Below, piece after piece: positions 24,749 to 32,178 of a DNA stretch of 44,061 bases. How positions within the stretch are numbered: position 1 is the first letter of the stretch; every line of letters begins with the position of its first letter. The stretch spans positions 1 to 44,061 of the forward strand of contig JABGRK010000019.1 of the NCBI GenBank assembly GCA_018648325.1, read 5' to 3'. A model generated the notes under the pieces. It did not search any database. It saw nothing but the letters and a program-made list of their open reading frames with translations, and was not told the DNA's origin. Position numbers and translations under genes: made by a program. This DNA is from Chloroflexota bacterium (GTDB lineage Bacteria; Chloroflexota; Dehalococcoidia; JABGRK01).

Positions 24749-25903
24749 ATGCAAACGACTAGAAGTCTTTTAGCACAATCCCGGTTGTTTGAGGGACTGG
24801 CTGATGACGAGTTAAACAATATAGTGGGATTTTGCTCGAAAGAGGTTTATGCGCCCGGGACAACCATTTTCAGCGAAGGTGAGCCAGGCAACAAGCTCTA
24901 TATCGTTGAAGACGGGAAAGTCGTTTTGGATATGGCACTTCGTATAGGGAGCGGTTCAGGGAGAAATGGCTCCATTGATGTGATTACCAAAGGGCAGGTT
25001 TTTGGCTGGTGGGGAGGAGAGTCTTACATACAGACCATGACAGCCAGATGTGTAGAAAAAACGAAGGTAATCGCCATAGATGCTAAAGGTCTGTGGCAAA
25101 TACTTGAGCAAAACGACCGCATTGGATATCGAGTCATGAAAAAGCTGGTTGGAGTAATTTCTTCCAGGCTCTTAAATACCAGAGATACGCTAGCTCATGT
25201 CTTATCCATAGCTTCTCATGACCTCAAGGCGCCCCTGGCTGCAGTTGAAAGCTATAACAAAGTTATGGCTGATGGTTATGCCGGTGAAGTTACTGAAAAA
25301 CAAAAAAATATGCTGACAAAAAGTAGTGCAAGAATTACAGGGCTGCTGAATTTAATTGACAATATCCTGGATATCTCACGCGTTGATGCCAGCGAGCTGA
25401 AGACGCAGACCATACCTTTGCTCGAATTAGTGGATAAAACCAGAGAAGTCATTGCTCCTTTAGCAGAAGAAAAGGGAATAACCTTTGAGGTGATAGTGCC
25501 TGAGCAGTTAATTCCCATCAAATGTTCTCCGTATCGCCTGCATCAGGTGATTACTAATTTGCTGGGGAATGCAGTGAAATTTACTTCTCAGGGTGGTACA
25601 ATAACGCTCAAAATAGGCATGCAGGATGACCGAATTCTGGTAGAAGTCATAGATACTGGTTTGGGCATCCCATCTGAAGAATTGCCCCAGATATTCGGTG
25701 ATTTTTTCCGTGGAGTTAAAGTGGACTCAGACGGAGCTGGTTTGGGGCTTGCAATAAGCAAGAAGATTGTAGAGGCCCACGGAGGTAAAATTTGGGTAGA
25801 AAGCCCCAATCCTGCAAGTGGGGTGGGGAGCAAATTCAGTTTTATTTTGCCTGCAATCCAGCTACAATCTGAGGTGAATACAGGAAGAGGTATAAGAGTA
25901 TGA
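24749..25903 (+). CDS. Histidine kinase with cNMP-binding-like sensor domain
   Basis: A 384-residue soluble kinase. Residues about 10-140 form a CRP-type cyclic-nucleotide-binding fold (LFEGLADDELNNIV, APGTTIFSEGEPGNKLYIVE). The phosphate-binding cassette is not canonical: where cAMP sensors have a Gly-Glu-x-Ala...Pro-Arg pattern, this one has GQVFGWWGGESYIQTMTARC, so the ligand is probably not cAMP. HisKA follows with phosphoacceptor His157 (SIASHDLKAPLAAV), then HATPase_c (NLLGNAVKFT, DTGLGIP, GAGLGLAIS). It lies between metV and metF in one operon and overlaps metF by four bases. Confidence 0.9.
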   Translation: MQTTRSLLAQSRLFEGLADDELNNIVGFCSKEVYAPGTTIFSEGEPGNKLYIVEDGKVVLDMALRIGSGSGRNGSIDVITKGQVFGWWGGESYIQTMTARCVEKTKVIAIDAKGLWQILEQNDRIGYRVMKKLVGVISSRLLNTRDTLAHVLSIASHDLKAPLAAVESYNKVMADGYAGEVTEKQKNMLTKSSARITGLLNLIDNILDISRVDASELKTQTIPLLELVDKTREVIAPLAEEKGITFEVIVPEQLIPIKCSPYRLHQVITNLLGNAVKFTSQGGTITLKIGMQDDRILVEVIDTGLGIPSEELPQIFGDFFRGVKVDSDGAGLGLAISKKIVEAHGGKIWVESPNPASGVGSKFSFILPAIQLQSEVNTGRGIRV

Positions 25904-26817
25904 AAGCAGGAACAAACCTGGAGAGAATATTAGATAGCGGAGAATTTGCCGTAACTGCCGAGGTAGGTCCTCCCAGAGGAACTTCGCCCAACGTTGTCCA
26001 AAGGAAAGGCGAACTTCTCAAGTCCTGTTGTGATGCAATAAATGTAACTGATAACCAGACTGCTATCGTTCGAATGTCAAGCGTCAGTGGTTGTGTCCTC
26101 TTAAACCAGCTTGGGATTGAGCCTGTAATGCAAATGGTCTGCCGTGACAGGAACAGAATTGCCATACAGAGCGATATACTGGGAGCAGTGGCCTTGGGTA
26201 TCGGGAATGTGCTTTGCCTGAGTGGCGACTATCCCAGTTTTGGCGATCATCCTACTGCCAAAGGTGTTTTCGATATTGATTCCATACAGCTTATTCAGCT
26301 TCTGAAACAAATGCGGGAAGAGAAGAAATTCCTTTCCGGAGCAAATATCTCAGGAGAGGTACCTCTGTTTATCGGGGCTGCAGAAAACCCTTATGCTGAT
26401 CCCTTTGAATACAGAACTCCCAGATTGGCCAAGAAGATCGCGGCCGGAGTTGATTTCATCCAGACCCAAGCTATTTTTGATGTAGATAAGTTTGCTAAAT
26501 GGATGAAAGAAGTAACAGACCGGGGGTTGGACAAGAAGGTTCACATCCTTGCCGGGGTAATACCGATAAAAACGGTAGGTATGGGCCGCTATATGAAAGA
26601 TAATGTTCCCGGCGTTCATGTTCCGGACGAGGTAGTAACAAGAATGCAGGATGTTAAAGATGTCAAGGAAGAAGGGCTAAAGATATGCCTTGAAACAATA
26701 GACCAAATCAAGGAAATCCCCGGCGTCCATGGCATCCATATAATGGCAGTTGGCTGGGAGGATATGGTACCTACAATAGTAGAAAAGGCAGGATTACTTC
26801 CTCGCCCATTGATATAG
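25900..26817 (+). CDS. metF: Methylenetetrahydrofolate reductase
   Basis: A 305-residue flavoenzyme of the MetF TIM-barrel family, which interconverts 5,10-methylene-THF and 5-methyl-THF. Seen are the start FAVTAEVGPPRGTSP, then CDAINVTDNQTAIVRMSS, GIGNVLCLSGDYPSFGDH and GVDFIQTQAIFDV, which includes the conserved Gln region. The short length fits the bacterial Wood-Ljungdahl type without a NAD(P)H-regulatory domain, which works with MetV. The start ATGA overlaps the kinase stop, with AGAGG upstream. The hydrogenase-MetV-MetF operon suggests H2-linked electron supply. Confidence 0.9.
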   Translation: MKAGTNLERILDSGEFAVTAEVGPPRGTSPNVVQRKGELLKSCCDAINVTDNQTAIVRMSSVSGCVLLNQLGIEPVMQMVCRDRNRIAIQSDILGAVALGIGNVLCLSGDYPSFGDHPTAKGVFDIDSIQLIQLLKQMREEKKFLSGANISGEVPLFIGAAENPYADPFEYRTPRLAKKIAAGVDFIQTQAIFDVDKFAKWMKEVTDRGLDKKVHILAGVIPIKTVGMGRYMKDNVPGVHVPDEVVTRMQDVKDVKEEGLKICLETIDQIKEIPGVHGIHIMAVGWEDMVPTIVEKAGLLPRPLI

Positions 26818-26827
26818 GAGGCATAAA

Positions 26828-27229
26828 ATGCAAGAAAAGACAAAAATCCTGGTTGTGGACGATGATCCTGACATTCGGGAAGCAGTAAGTATCGTGCTTG
26901 AGGCTCATTCCTATCAAGTAGTTACTGCTGTCGATGGAGAGGATGGGCTGGCCAAACTAAAGGATGAAAGGCCGGACCTGTTAATCCTGGACCTGATAAT
27001 GCCCAAGATGGATGGATTTTCTGTCTTAAAAGAACTTCGTGACCCCAGACGCTCCAAATACGCTCATATACCGATCCTGGTACTAACCTCGATAAGTGAG
27101 GATCACAGCCGTCGGAGATACGAGTTAGAGACAGGACTGGAGCTCAATGTTGATGATTATGTTGAGAAACCACTGGATCCACCTGTTTTAATTGAACGGA
27201 TGGAGAAACTTTTGCAGAAGAGAGCCTAG
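26828..27229 (+). CDS. Single-domain response regulator (CheY-like receiver)
   Basis: A 133-residue lone receiver. The acidic pocket is intact (VVDDDPDIREAV), the phosphoacceptor is Asp55 (LLILDLIMPKMDG), and Thr (LVLTSISE) and Lys (YVEKPLDPP) are conserved. The segment after the Thr is longer than in CheY (SEDHSRRRYELETGLELNVDDY). It has no output domain, so it must signal by protein contact or phosphotransfer. It is the last gene of the hydrogenase operon, with GGAGG before its ATG, and the obvious partner of the kinase two genes upstream. Confidence 0.93.
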   Translation: MQEKTKILVVDDDPDIREAVSIVLEAHSYQVVTAVDGEDGLAKLKDERPDLLILDLIMPKMDGFSVLKELRDPRRSKYAHIPILVLTSISEDHSRRRYELETGLELNVDDYVEKPLDPPVLIERMEKLLQKRA

Positions 27230-27258
27230 TTCGGCTTTACTGTTATTATTTATAAAAA

Positions 27259-27302
27259 AGAGCACACTCAAGCTAATTGTTCAACTTGGGTGTGCTCTCT
27301 TA
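27259..27302. terminator. Terminator closing the hydrogenase-metVF operon
   Basis: A 14-bp stem, AGAGCACACTCAAG (27259-27272) with CTTGGGTGTGCTCT (27285-27298), one position being a G-U pair. An A run precedes it and a short T-rich stretch follows, so it can serve both the operon on the plus strand and the convergent zinc-ribbon gene on the minus strand. Confidence 0.85.
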
Positions 27303-27312
27303 ACTTTAGATT

Positions 27313-27612
27313 CTAATATCTGTTCTGTGAGGTTTTACTGTAGCAGTCGCTGCAATGAACAGGTCTGCCGTCTCGGGGCTCAAATGGTACTTCGCAGTCT
27401 TTGCCGCATGTGGCGCATACCGCTGGGTACATCTGGCGTCTGCCACCAAAACCGCCGCCGCCACGCTGTGCCTTTTTTGCTTGTCGGCAAGAAGGGCAAC
27501 GTTTGGGCTCGTTGACAAAGCCTTTGGATTCATAAAATTCTTGTTCCTCAACGGTGAATGCGAAAGTAGTACTACAATCAACGCACTGGATAGATTTCTC
27601 TGTGAAACTCAT
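27313..27612 (-). CDS. Small zinc-ribbon protein
   Basis: A 99-residue protein when started at the ATG at 27612, which has GGAGG seven bases upstream. The longer frame to 27660 has no signal. Three pairs of cysteines that could hold zinc are visible: CVDCSTTFAFT paired with CPSCRQAKKA, then CATCGKDCEVPFEP paired with CSDCYSKTS. A Gly/Arg-rich linker (RGGGGFGGRR) separates the two ribbons. This matches the 'probable zinc-ribbon / CxxC-x17-CxxC' family common in Chloroflexota and candidate phyla. A nucleic-acid role is plausible but unproven. Confidence 0.8.
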   Translation of the reverse strand: MSFTEKSIQCVDCSTTFAFTVEEQEFYESKGFVNEPKRCPSCRQAKKAQRGGGGFGGRRQMYPAVCATCGKDCEVPFEPRDGRPVHCSDCYSKTSQNRY

Positions 27613-27839
27613 TGAATGGCCTCCTCTCTTATTATTCTGGTTAGAGTTCGGAGCCTCCAATGCTTTAAGAAAATCTGTGAGGATTTAAAGAAGCAAGTAA
27701 CTACCTAACTTAAACTAGGATATAAGTATATATCAAATATTTTATGTTAGCAACCAAATATGTGCTGTGGGGGTAGACCTAGCTACTTTCCGGGGCCTAT
27801 TGGTATGAGTGTCTGGAAGTAAAATACTATAAAAAATCC

Positions 27840-28259
27840 CTAAATGGAATACTCTGTGGATAAAGCGTTGGACATTAGATCATGGGGGAATACTTGCTTG
27901 TATATGTCGCAATCACGGCATATTTTGATCTTACTGTTCCAATTACTCTGAATTTTGCCCTGACAAAATGTTCCGTTGATAAACCAGCATAGATGTCGGA
28001 TTTTTAATTCCCAGACGATACAATTAGATCTCCACTCATCGGGGCAATCCTTGATTTCCCAACATGGTTCGAGGCTCATGTTATCACGGTTCTTAAAAGC
28101 CAGAAAGAGCATCATTTGCCGTTCAGCATTAGAAGGTATTGTCCTCCAGCCCTGTTCATAGCTTTGTACTGCTTTAACAGAAACACATAGCAGTTGCGAC
28201 AATTGCTCCTGCGTCTTACCCAGAACGTTGCGTATTTTTGTAAATTCTTCTTTATCCAT
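27840..28259 (-). CDS. Xre-type helix-turn-helix protein with Cys-Trp-rich C-terminus
   Basis: A 139-residue protein. Residues about 1-60 form an Xre/Cro-like helix-turn-helix (RNVLGKTQEQLSQLLCVSVK, then AVQSYEQGWRTIPSNAE). Residues about 65-125 contain at least six spaced cysteines with tryptophans: CWEIKDCPDEWRSNC, LCWFINGTFCQG and CRDCDIYKQ. This resembles the 'two-CW' cysteine modules found in anaerobe regulators and could bind a metal or Fe-S centre, making the protein a redox- or metal-responsive repressor. It is divergently oriented to the Tat-molybdoenzyme cluster, with a 499-base shared region. Confidence 0.75.
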   Translation of the reverse strand: MDKEEFTKIRNVLGKTQEQLSQLLCVSVKAVQSYEQGWRTIPSNAERQMMLFLAFKNRDNMSLEPCWEIKDCPDEWRSNCIVWELKIRHLCWFINGTFCQGKIQSNWNSKIKICRDCDIYKQVFPHDLMSNALSTEYSI

Positions 28260-28758
28260 AACACCTATTCCTAATACTCAGTTGCATTATAACACTATTT
28301 CCAACTTACTGAAGTTATTGAACTAGGTGCAAACACGTGGTTTTATTGAGGTACCATTTTTGTTGTTTCGCCTTACGAACATAGAGACAAGAGCAATGAA
28401 CCTTAGCATAGGAATATATGCTGAAAATAGCACGCATAAATATTTGATATATATGGTAAGAACTATCTAGAGATTAAACAGGTGGGAATACGCTGCAATA
28501 GCTGCTACAATGTGGTATCGTAGTACCACTGAGTGACAGTGTTATGTTGTGAATACTGCAAGTATTACGTGGATTTATGCCAAAGTGTGTCGGTATTTTA
28601 CCCATGCCAGGCAGGTGCAGGCAGGTGTTTTAGCTCATGTAGGCGGTGCTACAATGTAGTATTTTTAAATGACTACCACAATGTATCACCAAGAAATGCA
28701 AAACTACAGTGTGGTAGGTTGTTCAGCGTTAGGTTATAAAGATCACAAGGAGGTAAAT
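28260..28758. promoter_or_regulatory. Divergent regulatory region upstream of tatA
   Basis: No gene is supported here. GCTACAATGTGGTAT (28504-28518) and GCTACAATGTAGTAT (28648-28662) are direct repeats with one mismatch. The first overlaps a palindrome, GTGGTA (28512-28517) with TACCAC (28524-28529). A perfect 10-base tandem repeat CAGGCAGGTG lies at 28608-28627. The AAGGAGG ribosome binding site of tatA is at 28747-28753. These elements are candidates for control of the Tat-molybdoenzyme module, possibly by the Xre-type protein on the left. Confidence 0.45.
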
Positions 28759-28968
28759 ATGCCTTTTAGAGTAGGGCCCTGGGAACTAGCCCTTATATTA
28801 GGAATTGTGCTTATCATTTTTGGGGCAGGCAAATTACCCCAAATCGGCGGTGCCATTGGTAGGTCAATGAAGGAATTTAAAAAGGGACGCGTCGAGGACG
28901 AAGCAGCAGAAGAGGCGTCAAAGGTCGAAGCTACAAAAGTCGAGCCTGCAAAAGAAGAAGCCAAGTAG
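28759..28968 (+). CDS. tatA: Twin-arginine translocase subunit TatA
   Basis: A 69-residue protein from the ATG at 28759, with AAGGAGG five bases upstream. The 30 in-frame codons before it lack a start signal. One N-terminal transmembrane helix (ELALILGIVLIIFGAGKLP) with the F-G-x-x-K-L-P hinge is followed by the amphipathic helix (IGGAIGRSMKEFKKG) and a charged Ala/Glu/Lys-rich tail. TatA oligomers form the protein-conducting part of the Tat pathway. It is the first gene of a Tat cluster placed before two Tat-dependent enzyme subunits. Confidence 0.95.
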   Translation: MPFRVGPWELALILGIVLIIFGAGKLPQIGGAIGRSMKEFKKGRVEDEAAEEASKVEATKVEPAKEEAK

Positions 28969-29093
28969 ACTTCTTTTTGTCGCTTAAAAAGTAGAATCGG
29001 CAAATCGTATATAGCGGGCTTGAACGCTCGTGGAAAATCCCAACGTGCATGGGTTAGGGGAGTTTTTGTGCAAATTTTAGGTAGGTTTTAATA

Positions 29094-29552
29094 ATGGGTT
29101 TCTTAGGTGTCGGCCCCATGGAAGTGGTAATGATTCTTGTCATTGCCCTAGTGGTGGTTGGCCCGAATAAACTTCCCGGGATTGCCCGGTCACTGGGGAA
29201 GACCTATCGCGAATTTAAAAAAGCAATGGATGATGTTACCAAACCAATAAAAGAACTTACCAAGGAAGTCACTTCAGAATTTAATGATGTTAAGAAAGAA
29301 GTAAACGTGGAAGTCGACGGAGTCAAGAAGGTCGTAAGCGAAGATAAGCAGGACATTATATCTGAATTAAACGTATCCTCAGAAATCGATGAAGTGAAAA
29401 AGATCGCAAACGAAGGTAAGCAGGATATCACATCTGATTTAAACATAAACTCAGGGGTTTTGAGCCAGAACATCAGCGGGAACGCTGCTGATGCAAGCAA
29501 GAAATCCTTACCGGAAAAAGAGATTGCAAAAGAAGAACTGATCAGTAACTAG
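29094..29552 (+). CDS. TatB/TatA-family translocase subunit with repeated tail
   Basis: A 152-residue protein. The N-terminal helix MEVVMILVIALVVVGPNKLP and the adjoining amphipathic helix (GIARSLGKTYREFKKAMDD) are Tat-type. The long tail and the G-P-N/D-K-L-P hinge favour TatB over TatA. The tail contains two 20-residue repeats (residues about 77-96 and 101-120, each starting VKK and containing KQDI-x-S-x-LN), which is not typical. It lies between tatA and tatC, where tatB is expected. Confidence 0.85.
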   Translation: MGFLGVGPMEVVMILVIALVVVGPNKLPGIARSLGKTYREFKKAMDDVTKPIKELTKEVTSEFNDVKKEVNVEVDGVKKVVSEDKQDIISELNVSSEIDEVKKIANEGKQDITSDLNINSGVLSQNISGNAADASKKSLPEKEIAKEELISN

Positions 29553-29617
29553 CAATGCATTATTAAACAGACGTTTGATTTTGCAGGCAAATTTGTAGCT
29601 TTGGGAGATTAGCTTAA

Positions 29618-30415
29618 ATGCAAATGCAGGCTGTTGGTGAAATAGCTAACGTTGAAGAGCCAACTTCACCGATAATTGAGCATTTAAAAGAGATCAAATC
29701 TCGACTTCTGAAGTGTGTGATTGTTGTAGCTCTTACGACAATACTTGCGTTCTACTATGCGGACGTAATTTTCGAATTCTTCCAATCCATTGTTCCTGAC
29801 CAGGAATTTTTCTATATGGAAGTCACAGAACTATTCGGTGTATACATGAAGGTTGCCCTTTATTGCGGAATAGCGCTGGCTTTACCATTTTTGATATATC
29901 AGTTGATTCGTTTTGTTGCCCCCGGCCTTAAATCTCGCGAGAAAAAGTACCTGTACATGTTAATTCCATTTGTGACCGTCCTCTTTGTTGCCGGCGCATT
30001 TTTTGCATATAAGTTTTTATTGCCTCCGGCCCTTAATTGGCTGATTAATCCTCCTTTTATCTCGGAGGATATTGCCACACCGAATATAAGGATAGGCAAT
30101 TATATAGGGTTGGTTGTCAAACTTCTTTTCTGGATAGGACTGATGTTTGAAACCCCGCTGGTTATGGCTTTTCTTGCCCGAATTGGTGTAGTTCGTGCAA
30201 AAGCATTTGCCAAGCAGGGCAGAATTGCCGTGGTTGTGGCTTTTGTTCTTGCGGCTATCATTACTCCTACATTTGATCCTATAAACCAGACGCTGGTTGG
30301 TGGTTGCATCGTTGTCTTATATGGATTAGGCGTGGTGTTAGCATGGGTATTTCAGGGAAAGCGTAAAGAAAGTACGGAACCTCTAGACGTGCCAATGGAT
30401 GGAATTCAAACCTAG
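29618..30415 (+). CDS. tatC: Twin-arginine translocase subunit TatC
   Basis: A 265-residue membrane protein with six helices. The conserved start is IIEHLKEIKSRLLKCVIVVA, close to the family 'HLxELRxR' signal-binding segment. Further signatures are the ELF-x-V-Y-M-K region (TELFGVYMKVALYCGIALALP), RFVAPGLKSREKKY, and the helix FETPLVMAFLARIGVV. TatC is the receptor for twin-arginine signal peptides. GGGAG precedes the ATG. The next genes encode a complex with two Tat signal peptides. Confidence 0.95.
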   Translation: MQMQAVGEIANVEEPTSPIIEHLKEIKSRLLKCVIVVALTTILAFYYADVIFEFFQSIVPDQEFFYMEVTELFGVYMKVALYCGIALALPFLIYQLIRFVAPGLKSREKKYLYMLIPFVTVLFVAGAFFAYKFLLPPALNWLINPPFISEDIATPNIRIGNYIGLVVKLLFWIGLMFETPLVMAFLARIGVVRAKAFAKQGRIAVVVAFVLAAIITPTFDPINQTLVGGCIVVLYGLGVVLAWVFQGKRKESTEPLDVPMDGIQT

Positions 30416-30453
30416 GTAGTATTAAATAAAGTATTTTAAAAGGGAGGAACTAT

Positions 30454-31269
30454 ATGCATGATCTAGCGTTTAACTGGGTAGTTGTAACTTATTTCTTCTT
30501 AGGAGGACTAAGTGCAGGAAGCTTTCTGTTTTCGGTAGCAGCTAATTACTGGCTAACCGATTACAAACCGCTGGCAAAAAAAGCAGCGCTAGTGTCGCTT
30601 GTGACACTGGCTATCGGTATGCTTTTCTTGCTGCTTGATTTGGGACAGCCAATGAGAGCATGGCGTCTATTCTTTGCAGGTAATCCTACTGCTATTGGTC
30701 CGTGGGGTACATGGTTTTTGACTCTGTTCGGATTGGCACTGGTAGCCTATATCTGGTTTCTTTACAAGAACAACGAAAAGCGGACTCAACAGGCAGGATA
30801 CATAGGGGTAGTGTTTGCCATACTGGTTGGCACGTATACCGCATTTGTTTTGCAGGGAAGCGTGGATATTGAGCTATGGAATTCACCACTGCTTCCGTTC
30901 TTGTTCTTAAACTCGGGGATTATTTCCGGTATCGCGCTGGTACTGGTAGTGGCCGTGTTTAGCCCGGACACCAAGGAACTTGCCACGAAAGGCAATCTCC
31001 TTGCAGGCCTTATTGTGTTGGAACTGGCAATGTTGGTTGTAGAGATGCTTGTGGTCGGAGCAAGTGTGGTAACCAGTAGTTATGCAACACTGTTCTGGGT
31101 GCTTGAAATAACATTTGGGGCACTTATACCACTGGCACTTCTCCTGTCTTACAAGAGAATGGCTACTCAACTGACCGCAACACCATATCTGGCTGCTGTT
31201 GCACCGATTTTGGTACTGATAGGAATATTTACCATGCGTTACATAGTAGTAATCGGTGGGCAGGTATAG
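30454..31269 (+). CDS. NrfD/PsrC-type membrane subunit of molybdoenzyme
   Basis: A 271-residue integral membrane protein with about eight helices. The first segment WVVVTYFFLGGLSAGSFLFS and the next LDLGQPMRAWRLF are typical of NrfD/PsrC quinone-reactive subunits. It anchors the periplasmic ferredoxin and molybdopterin subunits and exchanges electrons with (mena)quinone. AGGGAGG lies before the ATG. It is the first of three structural genes (membrane, Fe-S, catalytic). Confidence 0.9.
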   Translation: MHDLAFNWVVVTYFFLGGLSAGSFLFSVAANYWLTDYKPLAKKAALVSLVTLAIGMLFLLLDLGQPMRAWRLFFAGNPTAIGPWGTWFLTLFGLALVAYIWFLYKNNEKRTQQAGYIGVVFAILVGTYTAFVLQGSVDIELWNSPLLPFLFLNSGIISGIALVLVVAVFSPDTKELATKGNLLAGLIVLELAMLVVEMLVVGASVVTSSYATLFWVLEITFGALIPLALLLSYKRMATQLTATPYLAAVAPILVLIGIFTMRYIVVIGGQV

Positions 31270-31287
31270 AAAGGAGAATGATCAATT

Positions 31288-32163
31288 ATGGATAATAAGC
31301 TTAATGAGATTGCGCAAAAGAAAGTATCTCGAAGAAGTTTCCTTAAAGCAAGTGGCGTAGGCGCTGCTGCAGCTGTAGCTGTGGGAGTATCAGGGAATAT
31401 GTCATTTGCAGGGGATAACTTAAGCGACAAGAAACTTGCTATGGTTATAGATTTGCAGAAATGTACCGGCTGTGGCGGTTGTATATTGGCTTGTAAAAAC
31501 GAAAACAACGTTCAGGACGGCGTTGCGTGGGCCTCAAGAATCACCAAGACATATGGGGTATTCCCCAATGTCAGATTCCAGTATGTACCAACGCTTTGCA
31601 ACCATTGCGAAAATGCTCCCTGCGTGGAGAATTGTCCTACCAAAGCTATGCATAAAGGTGATGGCAACATAACTATGCACGATCCGGGCAAATGCATTGG
31701 CTGCAAGATATGTATGTCCAAATGCCCATACGATGTTATTCATTACAACGAGGCAGCACCGCAGGAGTTTTGGGCAGATACCAGCGAGCTGATTGCAGGC
31801 TGCACCGCAACCGCTGCCAGCACTGTGACCAAGGTTGATGGAACAGGCCTTCCCTATTACAACCCGGACAGAGAGCTGACCAAGGCGGGTACCGGGCTTA
31901 GGTATAAGGGCGTTGTGGAAAAATGCACACTGTGTGAGCACAGGGTACGCAGGACACCAGGCGAATTACCGTACTGCGTGGAGCGTTGTCCATCGAACGC
32001 AAGGATATTCGGCGATCTTGATGATGACAATAGCGAAGTAAATCAAATTCTTGGTAAATACGAAGGCAGGCGTCTTAAAGAGCATCTTGGAACAAAACCG
32101 AAGGTGATCTATGTAAGAAGCTTCAACAACCAGGCTCACGTATCAACCAAGGGAAGCATATAG
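31288..32163 (+). CDS. Tat-exported four-cluster ferredoxin subunit
   Basis: A 291-residue electron-transfer subunit of the PsrB/NrfC/DmsB type. The Tat signal has SRRSFLK at residues 14-20 and a hydrophobic Ala-rich stretch. Four cysteine groups follow: CTGCGGCILACKN, CNHCENAPCVENCP, CIGCKICMSKCP, and CTLCEHRVRRTPGELPYC with CVERCP, enough for four [4Fe-4S] clusters. It links the catalytic subunit to the NrfD anchor. A Tat signal on both this and the catalytic subunit is noteworthy, since often one subunit is carried along by the other. Confidence 0.93.
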   Translation: MDNKLNEIAQKKVSRRSFLKASGVGAAAAVAVGVSGNMSFAGDNLSDKKLAMVIDLQKCTGCGGCILACKNENNVQDGVAWASRITKTYGVFPNVRFQYVPTLCNHCENAPCVENCPTKAMHKGDGNITMHDPGKCIGCKICMSKCPYDVIHYNEAAPQEFWADTSELIAGCTATAASTVTKVDGTGLPYYNPDRELTKAGTGLRYKGVVEKCTLCEHRVRRTPGELPYCVERCPSNARIFGDLDDDNSEVNQILGKYEGRRLKEHLGTKPKVIYVRSFNNQAHVSTKGSI

Positions 32164-32178
32164 GAGGAGGTAAGTAAA

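Noticed and set aside
28533-28739. 68-codon ORF in the region before tatA
   Set aside because: It is Cys- and Tyr-rich without any recognised pattern and has no ribosome binding site. It runs through the tandem repeat and palindromes, which fit a regulatory region better.
28669-28758. In-frame extension of TatA by 30 codons
   Set aside because: There is no Shine-Dalgarno sequence at 28669, whereas AAGGAGG lies just before 28759, and TatA proteins start at the transmembrane helix.
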